A DNA stretch of 64,000 bases from Bacillus tuaregi (GCF_900104575.1 NZ_LT629731.1:3874016-3938015); one strand, 5' to 3'. Shown: positions 1-9,353, counted from the first letter of the stretch. Program-made: numbers and translations. Notes: a model not told the origin generated them from the letters alone.

Positions 1-329
1 GAGGTCTTTAGTAAACTATCTGTCTACCATTAATATAATCGTAGACAGCTTCTATTTATATCCTATTTTATTGTGGATTAATAGTATACAAATAATTTTA
101 TATGTACACTTTACAAAATATTCATAACATTATATGATATCTGTAAAGTTTAGAGGCAAAAATAGTATTTCGAGGGCATATTTGTATTTTTATTGGAGGG
201 CAAATTCCCGCAGCGGGTAGCGGAAGCTCTAAATAAAAGTAATAGTAAATATAAGGATTAAAATAAAAAATAAAGAGAAACATTACTAGATAGAATTACT
301 ATTAAAGAAAGGGGGAGAATTCAATTAGA
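1..329. other. Non-coding left end of the window, upstream of the recombinase module
   Basis: No convincing gene. Minus-strand codons near positions 14-60 could be the tail of a flanking protein (EAVYDYINGRQIVY then stop), which would make them left-flank chromosome. A TGTACA hexamer lies at 103-108; the same hexamer occurs twice near the proposed right end of the island (13538-13543 and 13551-13556). A small GC-rich palindrome (CCCGCAGCGGG) lies near 208-218. The region probably contains the left end of the element and the promoter of the recombinase operon, but the exact end cannot be fixed from one copy. Confidence 0.4.
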
Positions 330-1541
330 ATGACTAGTAATAAAAAAAGAGAAACATATGGTTTAGTGGTTGAAAAGGGTCTAAAACATATTCCTAATAC
401 TGGTGAAACAAGAATACAATATTACATTACTGAAGATGATCTACCCCTTTATGAAATTAATAGATGGTTAGAAATTGTGAGTTTAGGTAGCTATAAAACC
501 GGTGAAAGCTATGCTAACAAATTAGTTATATTTCTTAGGTATTTAAAAGTTAAATATCAAATGCATTATAGAGATGTTCAATCAAAGGCCATTATAGAAG
601 AGTATATTAAATATCTTTTATATGGCGATGAGGTAATGGTAAAAATGGAGGGAAAACGATCACTAAGTTCGATTGAACAATATATTAGCGTTTTAAAGGG
701 GTTTTACGAATGGTTAGAAGATCAAAAGGAAATAGAACAAAACCCTATAAAATATGGAGTAAAAAGGAATAAGAAAACTGGTAATAGACATCTAAAAAAG
801 AGGTTTCTATACGGACAAATATATAATTTCGAAATAAATGAAAACAACATTACAGGTAAACTCAGATATAAAGAAAGACGTAGCCATTTAAAATGGTATA
901 GCGAATCCCAAACTGAAAGAATAATTGATTCCCTTCCATCCAGACGGGATAAAATAATTTTTAAAATCTTACTAGAAACTGGAATGAGGATTGGAGAATG
1001 TCTTGGACTCCACTTAAAACATCATGATTTTCATGAAGGAATTTTGAGTTTAGAAAAAAATTATGATAACCAAAATGAAGCTACTGTTAAGTCAAAAGAA
1101 CGTGAATTATACATTAGCGATTCGTTAAACGATGAAATTCTTGATTATATCCGGTCAGATAGACATGAGGTGGACAATAAATTATCCGAGTTCCTATTCC
1201 TAAACCATAAAGGTCCAACAACAGGAAATCCTGTAGAACGAAGAAACTATTTAAAAATTTTAAAAGAGGCTGCAGAAAGAGCAGGTTTTGATCCAAAAAA
1301 GATTATAACACATGCCGGAAGAAGTACTCATGCACAATACCTTTTAGATTTACTTGAAGAAGGTAAAATAACAGAAGGTTTTATCAAAGAACAGATGGGT
1401 TGGAATTCCATTGATACTCTTAAAAACTATGTAAAAGTGTTCGATTCAAGAAAAAGAGCTGAGATTGCAAAGGATATTGTCGAAAGGAAAGCTAAAAAGC
1501 GTACAAAATCTAGAAAGGAAAATTCAATTGTACACGATTAG
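330..1541 (+). CDS. tnpA: Tyrosine recombinase, Tn554 TnpA-like
   Basis: A 403-residue site-specific recombinase, first gene of a four-gene transposition module. The N-terminal half (about 40-135) resembles a SAM-like core-binding domain. The C-terminal catalytic domain shows the first Arg in GMRIGE (near 220), a His-x-x-Arg box in THAGRSTHAQY and a Tyr in LKNYVKVFD. Tn554 TnpA is somewhat shorter (about 360 residues). A GGGGGAG ribosome site at 311-317 lies 12 nt before the ATG, a little far. The 3' end overlaps the next gene, so the genes are probably translationally coupled. The domain class is clear; the Tn554-type assignment rests on the gene arrangement and is an inference. Confidence 0.85.
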   Translation: MTSNKKRETYGLVVEKGLKHIPNTGETRIQYYITEDDLPLYEINRWLEIVSLGSYKTGESYANKLVIFLRYLKVKYQMHYRDVQSKAIIEEYIKYLLYGDEVMVKMEGKRSLSSIEQYISVLKGFYEWLEDQKEIEQNPIKYGVKRNKKTGNRHLKKRFLYGQIYNFEINENNITGKLRYKERRSHLKWYSESQTERIIDSLPSRRDKIIFKILLETGMRIGECLGLHLKHHDFHEGILSLEKNYDNQNEATVKSKERELYISDSLNDEILDYIRSDRHEVDNKLSEFLFLNHKGPTTGNPVERRNYLKILKEAAERAGFDPKKIITHAGRSTHAQYLLDLLEEGKITEGFIKEQMGWNSIDTLKNYVKVFDSRKRAEIAKDIVERKAKKRTKSRKENSIVHD

Positions 1542-3783
1542 TATTTTAGACAAACACATTACTAACGGCCTGATATGTTTCAAAATAAACGAATATGAAT
1601 TTCAGATAAGAAGAACAGTTAATTTTATAGAAAATGAGCTTTTAAAAATACTGACAAAGCTAAAAAAACGTCTCGCTGATAAAGATACTGCAGGTATCGC
1701 CAAGATATTAGACGATAATAAAAACATTAATACAACATTATTTCGTTTTATGGAATTTTTGTGTCCTACTGAATTTGAAAACTATTGTTCATACCTCTGC
1801 CATTATTTTTTCGACGATTTAAAGGAACCAAAAATTAGTTATAGAACTATTTTTAGATTTATGAAAACTAATGATGTAAAAGAAGCCTTAAATGGCATAT
1901 TGACAATGAGAACCGATTTTATCAACGAGATAAAAACACCAAAAAGAGTAATTCAGAGACACTTAGATGAAAGATTTAACAAATTTATTGTTGCCTGTAA
2001 AAATGATGATATTGAATCAATCCGAAAACTCTCCCCTCCGCTTGGTGATAAGTCTTTAATTAAAAGGATTTATTCAACTAATGAATACATTAAAGTCTTT
2101 GAATCATTTGTCCGAAGAATTGGAGATAGATTAATAAAAGAAGATCAACCATTATCAAAGATTGAAGTCGCAAGGTATATTTTTAAAAATACCACCAAAA
2201 AGAGTGAGGTTGGGGATGCACTTACTCAAATTGGAAGATTAAATATTTTTAACGAGGTTGCCTCCCATGTTTATAGTACATTGAGTAGTAAGCCATCATC
2301 ATATAGGTATGAAGACGATATATGGATTATTAGAGAAAAAAATTTGCAAGGCTTCGGAAATCATACATTAGATTTTTCACCCCTTTCAGATATTGATAAA
2401 AAGCATTTAAAAGCCCATATTCATGAATTAATAAAAAAAACTGCTATCAAAGAAAGGGCATTATATACGCGTGTGTATGCCGTAACAACCATTTATAACA
2501 GGTTTACTGAACTCCCTTATAAAGACGTTTATTCTATTTTCGATATAAATTACTATCACCTTCTTCACCTATTAGACTATTTACAACAAATCAAAAAGGT
2601 TGATGGTCAAGATTACTACAATTTAACAAGTATTTATAATCTATTCCAACAGACTAGATTATTTTTTGACTGGTATATTGAAAATATAGATTCAGAGCAG
2701 AACAATTCATTCAGAGAAATTGAAATGCATAATATAAAGTCGTTTAGTGAAAGCACAGATTATATGCCAGAGGAAGTAATTGGAAAACTAGAAGAAGTAA
2801 TACATGAATTACCGGAAATGTACCAGAATGCTTGGACCATTATGATGAATACTGGATTACGCTTTTCAGACATTCAAGAACTCAGTTCTGAATGCATTAC
2901 CTACGATGAAGAGAGTCAGTCCTATTTATTTACATATTTAAATGTAAAAATGGAAAACCAAAGAGTTCAAAGCGGGGAGTCAAAATATCATACAATACCT
3001 GTTTCCCATGTCGTTGTCGAAGCTGTAGAAAAACAAAAAGAATTAACTGCTGATTTAAGAATCGTAGCGGATACCGATAGAATATTTATCACCCTTAATA
3101 AACATTCAAAGGTTGTAGAATTTGTCGGAAGACCCCTAGCGAGAGCTATCAATAGGTTGATTAAAAAACATAATATACGAGACGGAAACAACGAACTCTT
3201 CCATTATACTAATCACCAGTGTAGAAAGACTATCATCGTGGACTTATTATCGAAGGGACATTCTTTAAGAAAAGTTGCTGATTACATTAATCACTCGGAG
3301 GAAACATCAGCACGTTATTACAGGGATCTTGAATTAAAAAAGATAGCTGAATTAGACAGTAAGCTTTTCCAGCAATTATTTGAAGAAACGATTGATAAGG
3401 AAATCAAGAATCAATACACCGAAGAGGAAAAAAAGGCCCTATTTAGAGAAATAAAACTCGGTGCTAGAGAAACACCAGAAGGACACGGAACCTGTGTAAA
3501 GCATGTATCTTTTGGTCCCTGTCATAAGAAAAAATGCGTTGGCTGTAAAATGCTTATATCTGGCCCACAAAAGTTACCCAAATGGTATGACTTATATAGA
3601 GAGCAACAAGATTTTCTTAAAGAGTTAGAAGTGGAATATAAAAATTCTGGAATTGACAATTATCAAGAACACCGTGTATATCAACAAGAATTACATTTGC
3701 TTAAAGTCTATTCTGAAACAATTAAGAAAATGGAGAGTTTTGCTAAAGAGAGAGGAATTTCTATTGAACAATATAAAAAATAA
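1528..3783 (+). CDS. Second tyrosine recombinase of the module, Tn554 TnpB-like
   Basis: A large recombinase of 751 residues if it starts at the TTG at 1528, which has a GAAAGGA site 9 nt upstream; an upstream ATG at 1465 in the same frame has no such site. The catalytic domain lies in the last third: Arg in NTGLRFSDIQEL, His-x-x-Arg in NHQCRKTIIVDLL and Tyr in SARYYRDLE. After it comes a Cys-rich stretch (CVKH...CHKKKCVGCK) that probably binds zinc, then a helical tail. It overlaps the preceding gene by 14 nt and the next by 20 nt. Classic Tn554 has only two such recombinases, so this one may be the extra member. Confidence 0.8.
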   Translation: MYTISILDKHITNGLICFKINEYEFQIRRTVNFIENELLKILTKLKKRLADKDTAGIAKILDDNKNINTTLFRFMEFLCPTEFENYCSYLCHYFFDDLKEPKISYRTIFRFMKTNDVKEALNGILTMRTDFINEIKTPKRVIQRHLDERFNKFIVACKNDDIESIRKLSPPLGDKSLIKRIYSTNEYIKVFESFVRRIGDRLIKEDQPLSKIEVARYIFKNTTKKSEVGDALTQIGRLNIFNEVASHVYSTLSSKPSSYRYEDDIWIIREKNLQGFGNHTLDFSPLSDIDKKHLKAHIHELIKKTAIKERALYTRVYAVTTIYNRFTELPYKDVYSIFDINYYHLLHLLDYLQQIKKVDGQDYYNLTSIYNLFQQTRLFFDWYIENIDSEQNNSFREIEMHNIKSFSESTDYMPEEVIGKLEEVIHELPEMYQNAWTIMMNTGLRFSDIQELSSECITYDEESQSYLFTYLNVKMENQRVQSGESKYHTIPVSHVVVEAVEKQKELTADLRIVADTDRIFITLNKHSKVVEFVGRPLARAINRLIKKHNIRDGNNELFHYTNHQCRKTIIVDLLSKGHSLRKVADYINHSEETSARYYRDLELKKIAELDSKLFQQLFEETIDKEIKNQYTEEEKKALFREIKLGARETPEGHGTCVKHVSFGPCHKKKCVGCKMLISGPQKLPKWYDLYREQQDFLKELEVEYKNSGIDNYQEHRVYQQELHLLKVYSETIKKMESFAKERGISIEQYKK

Positions 3784-5557
3784 GCTAAGTGAGACGCCTG
3801 TAATTAATACCGGTTTAGAAACATTTAAACAACAGCTAAAGTTGAAAGTACACCAATATGGAGACTTTCAATTTGAAGATGATTCATGGTATTACAGTAA
3901 AAAACATAGAACTACTGCCGAGAAAGCTGCTTACACAATAAACTTTAGTACAATTCCACAAGAATTTAAAGTTTTGATAAAATACTTCGCTCTCATGCTA
4001 GATTATGGTGTACCAGTAATCAAAGGAAAAATTAGTCGTATAAATCTCTTTTTAGAATTTTTTCGAAATGAATTTCCTTCCATGCCTCTTTCAAAAATCA
4101 ATCGGAAAATTATCGACTACTACGAAAAGTATTTAAGAGAAAAAGATGACCTTTCAGACAATATAAGGAATAGACGCTATGGGGTACTACAAGATTTCTT
4201 TTCAAAGATGAGTGCATTTCCAGAATTTCCAAATAAAGTATCAATCAAAAGTAAAAATCCCTTCCAAGTAGAATCAAAGACAGACCCTAACAAATATATT
4301 CCTACTGAAGTGGTTAAACAATTTGATGAAATAATGAAGAATGAAAATCATGAAATTCCAGATGCCTTTAGACTTGCTTATTGGTTGCAACGCTCTTTTC
4401 CAAATAGAATCACAGAGGTCACTTCTATACCATTTAATTGCCTTAAACCGCTTTACAATATGTATGTAATTAATATTCCAACTCCCAAACAGAGTGGCGG
4501 ATACATTACAGCAGAAATTAAAACTATACCAGTGTTAAATTCAGGTCACGGTAAATTTATAGTTGAATTAATAAAAAAGGTTCAAAAACAAACAAAAGAG
4601 TTATTAAAAAAATATTCAGTTGATGACAAAGATAAAAATTTCCTCTTACTATCATTGAGGTTTAATTTGACTAGTAACAATGGAAAGATCGTTTCTTATT
4701 CATCCGGTGAAACATATCATAAGTTACTAGAATTTCGAAAAAAATACCCTAACGATACCAATAAACAATTATCTGCAAAACTAAATTTGGCGGGGTACTC
4801 TATTCCCAAATATACAGTTAGAGATAGATTAAGAATGGGAATAAGCGAAGAATATATTACATTAGAGCCTTATACAAGTCCAAGATTTAACAACACATTA
4901 AATAGAATAGCAGAATTGTGTAATGTTACAGATAGTAACGGCAAAATTTACAAAATTTCAAGTCATCAATTTAGGCATAATGCAACAACTGACAGACTTT
5001 ATATTGGCGGGTACACAATGGATCAGGTAATGGCAATCAGGAATGATAAAGGTACAACGATGCCAATGCATTATGTCCACCAACAAAAAGAAATGCATAA
5101 ACAGATGTGGATGGAGTCAACAGGATTAAAAAGCCCCACAGAAGCTCCCGTTGAGTTTAAAGGGCGAATATTCAACCTAGATGACCCAAAAGTGATAGAA
5201 CGCCTCTCCAAAGATCTAAGAATGTACCTTACATGGGAAGCCAACAGTAAAAAAGGGGTTGGTTTGTGTAGTATGATTTCAAGTTGCAAACCAGATGGAA
5301 CTTCAATTCATTTTGAGTGCTATGAATGTAATTGGTTTGTTCCTAAAGCTCAATATTACGAGGATTATAAAATTGAACTATCATATTGGCAGGATATTAT
5401 GAATAATACTGCCGGTCAACCAAAACGTGCAGCTACTTTTGAGAACGCAACAAGAAATGTGAATTGCTTAGAGAGAATTATTCAAATATGTGAAAATGGT
5501 ATTGAAAGGCATACAGAAGAAATTAGACAAAAGGTAAATACCGGAGTGATACAGTAA
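3764..5557 (+). CDS. tnpB: Third tyrosine recombinase of the module, Tn554 TnpB-like
   Basis: 597 residues from a TTG at 3764 with an AGAGGA site 8 nt upstream; the ATG at 3653 lies deep inside the previous gene and has no ribosome site. Catalytic signatures are the Arg in SFPNRITEVTSIPF, the His-x-x-Arg box in SSHQFRHNATTDRL and a His/Tyr-rich end, MHYVHQQKEMHKQ. A C-terminal Cys cluster (CSMISSC, CYEC) resembles a zinc-binding module. Its length is close to Tn554 TnpB (about 630), so I use that name, although which of the two large recombinases is the true TnpB orthologue cannot be settled here. It is followed after one base by the small coiled-coil gene. Confidence 0.8.
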   Translation: MNNIKNKLSETPVINTGLETFKQQLKLKVHQYGDFQFEDDSWYYSKKHRTTAEKAAYTINFSTIPQEFKVLIKYFALMLDYGVPVIKGKISRINLFLEFFRNEFPSMPLSKINRKIIDYYEKYLREKDDLSDNIRNRRYGVLQDFFSKMSAFPEFPNKVSIKSKNPFQVESKTDPNKYIPTEVVKQFDEIMKNENHEIPDAFRLAYWLQRSFPNRITEVTSIPFNCLKPLYNMYVINIPTPKQSGGYITAEIKTIPVLNSGHGKFIVELIKKVQKQTKELLKKYSVDDKDKNFLLLSLRFNLTSNNGKIVSYSSGETYHKLLEFRKKYPNDTNKQLSAKLNLAGYSIPKYTVRDRLRMGISEEYITLEPYTSPRFNNTLNRIAELCNVTDSNGKIYKISSHQFRHNATTDRLYIGGYTMDQVMAIRNDKGTTMPMHYVHQQKEMHKQMWMESTGLKSPTEAPVEFKGRIFNLDDPKVIERLSKDLRMYLTWEANSKKGVGLCSMISSCKPDGTSIHFECYECNWFVPKAQYYEDYKIELSYWQDIMNNTAGQPKRAATFENATRNVNCLERIIQICENGIERHTEEIRQKVNTGVIQ

Positions 5558-5558
5558 A

Positions 5559-6038
5559 ATGATAAAAATTAATAAAGGTATTGAAAAGCATCAAAATGAA
5601 CAAAGGCAAAAAACAATCGAAACAATTAATCAAGCCATACAAGATATAAAAGATATGGAAGGTGAAAATTGCTTTATTACTGCAAGGAAACTTCAAGAAT
5701 ATACTAACCTATCTCGTTCTGCACTTTATAAAGAACATGCCCTGAAAATATGGAATAAAAAGTTATGGGAAGAAAGATATGTAGAAAAATCAAGAATTGA
5801 AAAGAAATTAGAAGTTAAATTTTCACAGGAATACGAAGTACTTCAAAAACAAATTGAAGGTTTAAACAATCAACTTATTAAATATCAAAAAAGAATTAGC
5901 AAATTAGAAGCTGATTTGGACCTTGAAAAGAAGCGAAGAGAAGTAAAAGAAGTAGAGCTTGATGAATCTAAAGAAAAAAATATGAAACTCTTAGCTGAAT
6001 GCCAAAGATTAGAGAATATAATTCATGTGCGTAGCTAA
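5559..6038 (+). CDS. tnpC: Tn554 TnpC-like coiled-coil accessory protein (DUF6262-like)
   Basis: 159 residues starting one base after the stop of the third recombinase, with a GGAG site inside that gene. The N-terminal part (about 40-75) looks like a small helix-turn-helix (ITARKLQEYTNLSRSALYKEH). From about 85 to the end it is a long charged coiled coil. In Tn554 the third gene, tnpC, encodes a small protein that affects efficiency and orientation of transposition; size, position and helical character match. The role here is inferred from that family. Confidence 0.7.
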   Translation: MIKINKGIEKHQNEQRQKTIETINQAIQDIKDMEGENCFITARKLQEYTNLSRSALYKEHALKIWNKKLWEERYVEKSRIEKKLEVKFSQEYEVLQKQIEGLNNQLIKYQKRISKLEADLDLEKKRREVKEVELDESKEKNMKLLAECQRLENIIHVRS

Positions 6039-6169
6039 GTAAGGAAGCTTTATTTCGGAATTGGTAAAAGTATTTGAGAGATTTTGACATTCCTTACCTT
6101 CAACATTTGGATATTTTGGTGGCTAACACTTCATAAATACCCATAAAAAAATCACTTTCCTCTATTAAA

Positions 6170-6229
6170 ATAATATGATGTAAAGCGTAAAGTTTCCAAT
6201 CGAAAATTTTATGCTTTACATCATATTAT
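6170..6229. terminator. Hairpin between convergent genes
   Basis: 17-nt perfectly complementary arms (6170-6186 and 6213-6229) separated by a 26-nt loop, lying between tnpC on the plus strand and the coiled-coil gene on the minus strand. There is no strong T-run after either arm, so termination is plausible but not certain. It could instead be a recombinase-related inverted repeat. Confidence 0.5.
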
Positions 6230-6260
6230 CTCATGTTTTGTTGAATAAAACTTGTATGGA

Positions 6261-7148
6261 TTATTTTGACTTGTAATTCTTTGTTCTTTCTTCAGTTAAT
6301 TGACGTTGCAGTTCTTCAATTTTTTTCTCGTATGATTGACGTTGTTTATCCATGTTCTCGTAAAATTCTTTGAGCTTGTTGCTATACTCATTATTAGCGT
6401 TCGCAAGAGCCTTCTGGTGGTCTCTTTCAAGAGCTAACAGAACTTTCTCCTGCTCGACATCCTTACGCTCTTCAAAACGCTCTAAGGCCGTTTTATGAGC
6501 CTCTATGAGCCTGTCCGTTTGCTGTTCAAGCTCTTTGATAATAGATGCCTTTTCATCGTTCTGATGGCCTAAATCAGCAACCTGCGATTGATGCGAGCTT
6601 CGCTCATTTGCCAATATTTCTTTAAGCTGTTCATTTTCTTTGGCATAACCTTCATATTTGGCAACCAACCCTGTGAGTGTGTCGTTTTTTATTTTGTATT
6701 CACTGATTAATAGCTTGTTTGTCTCCAAGATTTCACGGAGTTCCTCTAATTGCTTTTCGAGATCAACCTGTACTTTTTGTGATTCTTCAAGTTTTACGCT
6801 TGCTTGTTCTTTTTGCTCGGTCATTTCGTGGAGTTTTGACTGAAAGCTTGCAGTGATTTCACGTTGTTGTTCCAACAATTTCTCTAAGTCTCCAACAGCT
6901 TTATCCCTTAAATAGATACTTTTTTGAACCATGTTTGACATCAATTCAAAAATTCTCGTTGTATGTACTTCCATTTCACTTAAATCTGATGCGTAATCCG
7001 ATGCTCCTTCTTTAACCGACTGCAATTCAGCTGTTGCAACAGCTTTCTGGAACCATTCTTTTGCCGTCATTCCTGAAGCCTTGATTAAATTTTGAGCCTT
7101 TTCTCTCAATTCATCTTCAACTTTGAACGAAATCGTTGTGTCAGCCAC
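6261..7148 (-). CDS. Ribbon-helix-helix / coiled-coil protein, KfrA-like in layout
   Basis: About 295 residues. I prefer the GTG at 7148 (AGGAG 9 nt upstream) over the ATG at 7157, which sits only 2 nt from the AGGAG. Residues 1-45 (DTTISFKVEDELREKAQNLI...) resemble a ribbon-helix-helix DNA-binding fold; the rest, from about 60, is a nearly continuous charged coiled coil rich in Gln, Glu and Lys. This layout recalls plasmid-borne coiled-coil DNA-binding proteins such as KfrA, which repress their own promoters. Several TTTACC copies lie directly upstream and are candidate sites. Family membership is an inference from architecture only. Confidence 0.6.
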   Translation of the reverse strand: MADTTISFKVEDELREKAQNLIKASGMTAKEWFQKAVATAELQSVKEGASDYASDLSEMEVHTTRIFELMSNMVQKSIYLRDKAVGDLEKLLEQQREITASFQSKLHEMTEQKEQASVKLEESQKVQVDLEKQLEELREILETNKLLISEYKIKNDTLTGLVAKYEGYAKENEQLKEILANERSSHQSQVADLGHQNDEKASIIKELEQQTDRLIEAHKTALERFEERKDVEQEKVLLALERDHQKALANANNEYSNKLKEFYENMDKQRQSYEKKIEELQRQLTEERTKNYKSK

Positions 7149-7626
7149 ATTTACCATCTCCTAATAGTTTACCTTTTGCTCCTTGATATATAAGGGGTTT
7201 ACCTAGTTTCTCCAAGTTTACCTATATTTTACCATTTTGCTCGATTTGAAACTATTACTTTATCAAAATTTAAAATACGAAAATTTGATAGTTGAACAAT
7301 GTTGCGTAGATATGGAATATATCAAAGAGAGCATTAAAGAGACGGAATAAAATTCGGCTCTTTGTTATACTAGCGTATCTGTTAAATAAGGTAAAAGAGG
7401 CATGATTTGGCTATGAGAATGGACCACATATTTCGTGTTTTTGACTATCATTTGACACAGAATTTACCACCTATTGCCAAAGCGTTTACCAACAAAGTAA
7501 TGCCAAGAAAAATAGATGTGTCATAGAATTTTGGGAAATAAAATAAGTCTAATTCCTCTCCATTTTTACCGAGGAATTAGACGAATGATACACAACAATC
7601 GCGCCCTTTAATTGAGTATATACAGG
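7149..7626. other. Intergenic region with repeated TTTACC motifs
   Basis: No convincing gene. TTTACC occurs at 7150-7155, 7168-7173, 7198-7203, 7217-7222 and 7228-7233, all in the same orientation, three of them as GTTTACC, and again at 7463-7468 and 7485-7490. The first five lie within 85 nt at the start of the coiled-coil gene and may be its operator or a partition-type site. The rest of the region (about 7240-7620) shows nothing I recognise. Confidence 0.5.
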
Positions 7627-8088
7627 TTAGGTTAGTTCTTTGATATAGCTTGTAACATTTGCCAAGCAACAACTACCTTGAGGGTTATTCACATCACAAC
7701 CACATCGGTTTTCCTTTATGTTCTCTCGAATATGTTCTACTGGATTAGGAGTAAGGCCTTTTTCTACGTATTCCTTTATTTTCTCTTTTGTCCAATCAAA
7801 ACAATAACAAATTGGTGTAGTTACTGAGGCATCTTTTTGATGAACGACCACCTTTATGTCAGATAAAAGGTACTCTTTATTATTCGTATCAAAATAGACT
7901 ACATCACAATCTTTGGTTGAACAAAAATAGTGATTTTCTTTAGCATTTAATGTTTCTAATGCAGATGGTTTAAGCATTGATTTTAATGTTATCAACTTTA
8001 CATTTTTAGATCTATTTTTACAAGATGGACACTTTACAACATTTTCATTTTTAATTTCTTTAGTGTTATTACAACAATCTGACATCAT
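7627..8088 (-). CDS. CopZ-like iron-sulfur / zinc metallochaperone
   Basis: 153 residues, soluble. N-terminal Cys pairs (SDCC, CPSCKN, CSTKDC) suggest a zinc site; the C-terminal half has CYCFDWT and CGCDVNNPQGSCC, as in BFD-like [2Fe-2S] parts of CopZ-type chaperones. Such proteins deliver or hold soft metals. It lies 40 nt downstream of merR on the same strand and is probably expressed from the MerR-controlled promoter, so it is likely part of a metal response. GGTGGGAG precedes two adjacent ATG codons; either may be the start. Metal identity is not shown by the sequence. Confidence 0.7.
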   Translation of the reverse strand: MMSDCCNNTKEIKNENVVKCPSCKNRSKNVKLITLKSMLKPSALETLNAKENHYFCSTKDCDVVYFDTNNKEYLLSDIKVVVHQKDASVTTPICYCFDWTKEKIKEYVEKGLTPNPVEHIRENIKENRCGCDVNNPQGSCCLANVTSYIKELT

Positions 8089-8128
8089 TCTCCCACCTTA
8101 TTATGATACATATTTTGTGCTATCTTTT

Positions 8129-8524
8129 CTAATTCATCAAAGTTTCAATAATAGGACATTCATGTAGAGATTTTTCATCAGGACAACAATCTTTTAAATT
8201 AATTAGCATGTGTTCGATTCTTTTTAAATCCTTAATTTTCTTTTGAACTTCATCAATTTTATGAACAACAAAATCATACATATCCTTACATCGTTCGTCG
8301 TCTTTATCAACAACTCCAAGTAGTTTATCGATCTCGGCTAAAGAAAAACCTAAATCTTGCATTCGTTTAATAAATTGTAGGCGATCCACAGACTCTTCTG
8401 GATACATCCTATATCCAGCTTTTGTCCGAGAAGGTTCCGAAAGGAGACCCAATCTTTCGTAATATCTTATAGTTTCTTTATTGACCCCACACCTTTCTGC
8501 AAGTTCACTAATGCGATAATTCAT
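8129..8524 (-). CDS. merR: MerR-type Hg(II)-responsive transcriptional regulator
   Basis: 131 residues from the ATG at 8524, preceded by GAGGTG. The N-terminal winged helix-turn-helix (YRISELAERCGVNKETIRYYE) is followed by a dimerisation helix. Cys79, Cys114 and Cys123 match the three mercury ligands of Bacillus MerR, with Cys113 beside them in DCCPDE, so mercury is the likely signal. The promoter has the typical over-long spacer with a palindrome between -35 and -10. No merA, merT or merP lies in the window; the only gene clearly downstream is the CopZ-like chaperone. Either the operon has lost its reductase or the regulator senses mercury for a different output. Confidence 0.88.
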   Translation of the reverse strand: MNYRISELAERCGVNKETIRYYERLGLLSEPSRTKAGYRMYPEESVDRLQFIKRMQDLGFSLAEIDKLLGVVDKDDERCKDMYDFVVHKIDEVQKKIKDLKRIEHMLINLKDCCPDEKSLHECPIIETLMN

Positions 8525-8542
8525 TTCATTCACCTCAGATAA

Positions 8543-8574
8543 ATTATAAACCCTGTACCATAGTACAGGGTAAA
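8543..8574 (-). promoter_or_regulatory. MerR promoter and operator
   Basis: On the minus strand, -35 TTTACC (8574-8569) and -10 TATAAT (8548-8543) are separated by 20 nt. Inside lies an 8+8 nt dyad, CCCTGTAC...GTACAGGG (8551-8570). A 19-20 nt spacer with a dyad is the hallmark of MerR-activated promoters. Confidence 0.85.
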
Positions 8575-8617
8575 GAGTAAAAGGTAATTTTGAAATTTTT
8601 AATTTGCTCAAACATAA

Positions 8618-9238
8618 TCAACTAACTTTACTAATTATTATTTTTCTGTACATTCCATTCATCATTACATTTTTATCTTCGTTTATCATTAGATTTATAC
8701 TATTTCTACGGTACAGATCTTCAAAATTCAATCCAATATCTGTTCCTAATACTTTTATTAGTGGTCTAAGAAGCTTTTTTGAAAAAGATAATTTATGTTC
8801 TTCAGATACGAATTTGTCAAAAATAATTATTTTGCCTCCTTTTCTTAAAACCCTCGTCATTTCTGTTAAACACTTATCTGCATCAGGCACTACAGAAAGA
8901 ATTAGACTAGCAACTACATAATCAAATGTTTCATTATCAAACTCCATATTTTGAGCATCCATTTCTATGAATTTAATAGGTGAATTTTTAAATTTCGCAC
9001 TTGCCTTTTTAAGCATATCAGGTGAAAAATCAATTGCCTTTATATCTAAATCAGATTGAGTTATTAACTCTAAATCAGCACCTGTTCCTACACCAACAAA
9101 AAGTACCTTTTGATTACTATGAAAGGGGATATCTAGAAATATTTGTCTGCGTGCATTTAAAAAAACACCCGAATTAAAAATCTTATCATAAATTGGAGAC
9201 CAAATTTTATAAATCACTCGATTCCAAGAATTATTCAT
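8618..9238 (-). CDS. Class I SAM-dependent methyltransferase
   Basis: 206 residues from the ATG at 9238 (GGAAG 8 nt upstream); a GTG at 9247 is the alternative. Motif I is VLFVGVGTGADL (about 48-59), an acidic residue follows in IKAIDFSP, and a DYVVASLILSVV motif and a RVLRKGGKIIIFD strand complete a UbiE/PmtA-type Rossmann fold. The substrate is unknown; relatives methylate small molecules or phospholipids. It lies between the metal-resistance units and ends just before the merR promoter, so it is probably transcribed separately. Being cargo of the island it may relate to metal or metalloid detoxification, but nothing in the sequence proves this. Confidence 0.75.
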   Translation of the reverse strand: MNNSWNRVIYKIWSPIYDKIFNSGVFLNARRQIFLDIPFHSNQKVLFVGVGTGADLELITQSDLDIKAIDFSPDMLKKASAKFKNSPIKFIEMDAQNMEFDNETFDYVVASLILSVVPDADKCLTEMTRVLRKGGKIIIFDKFVSEEHKLSFSKKLLRPLIKVLGTDIGLNFEDLYRRNSINLMINEDKNVMMNGMYRKIIISKVS

Positions 9239-9353
9239 TATCTTCACTTCCGAATGACTGAATTTAAATATCCTTTAAGAGTATCCCTTTTTTAAAAACA
9301 AGAAGGGCGAAAAATCACATTGAAGCATCATACCTTTTCATTCAGTAAGAAAT

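Noticed and set aside
7149-7233. TTTACC copies as a CRISPR-like array
   Set aside because: Repeats are only 6-7 nt with uneven gaps and no cas genes.
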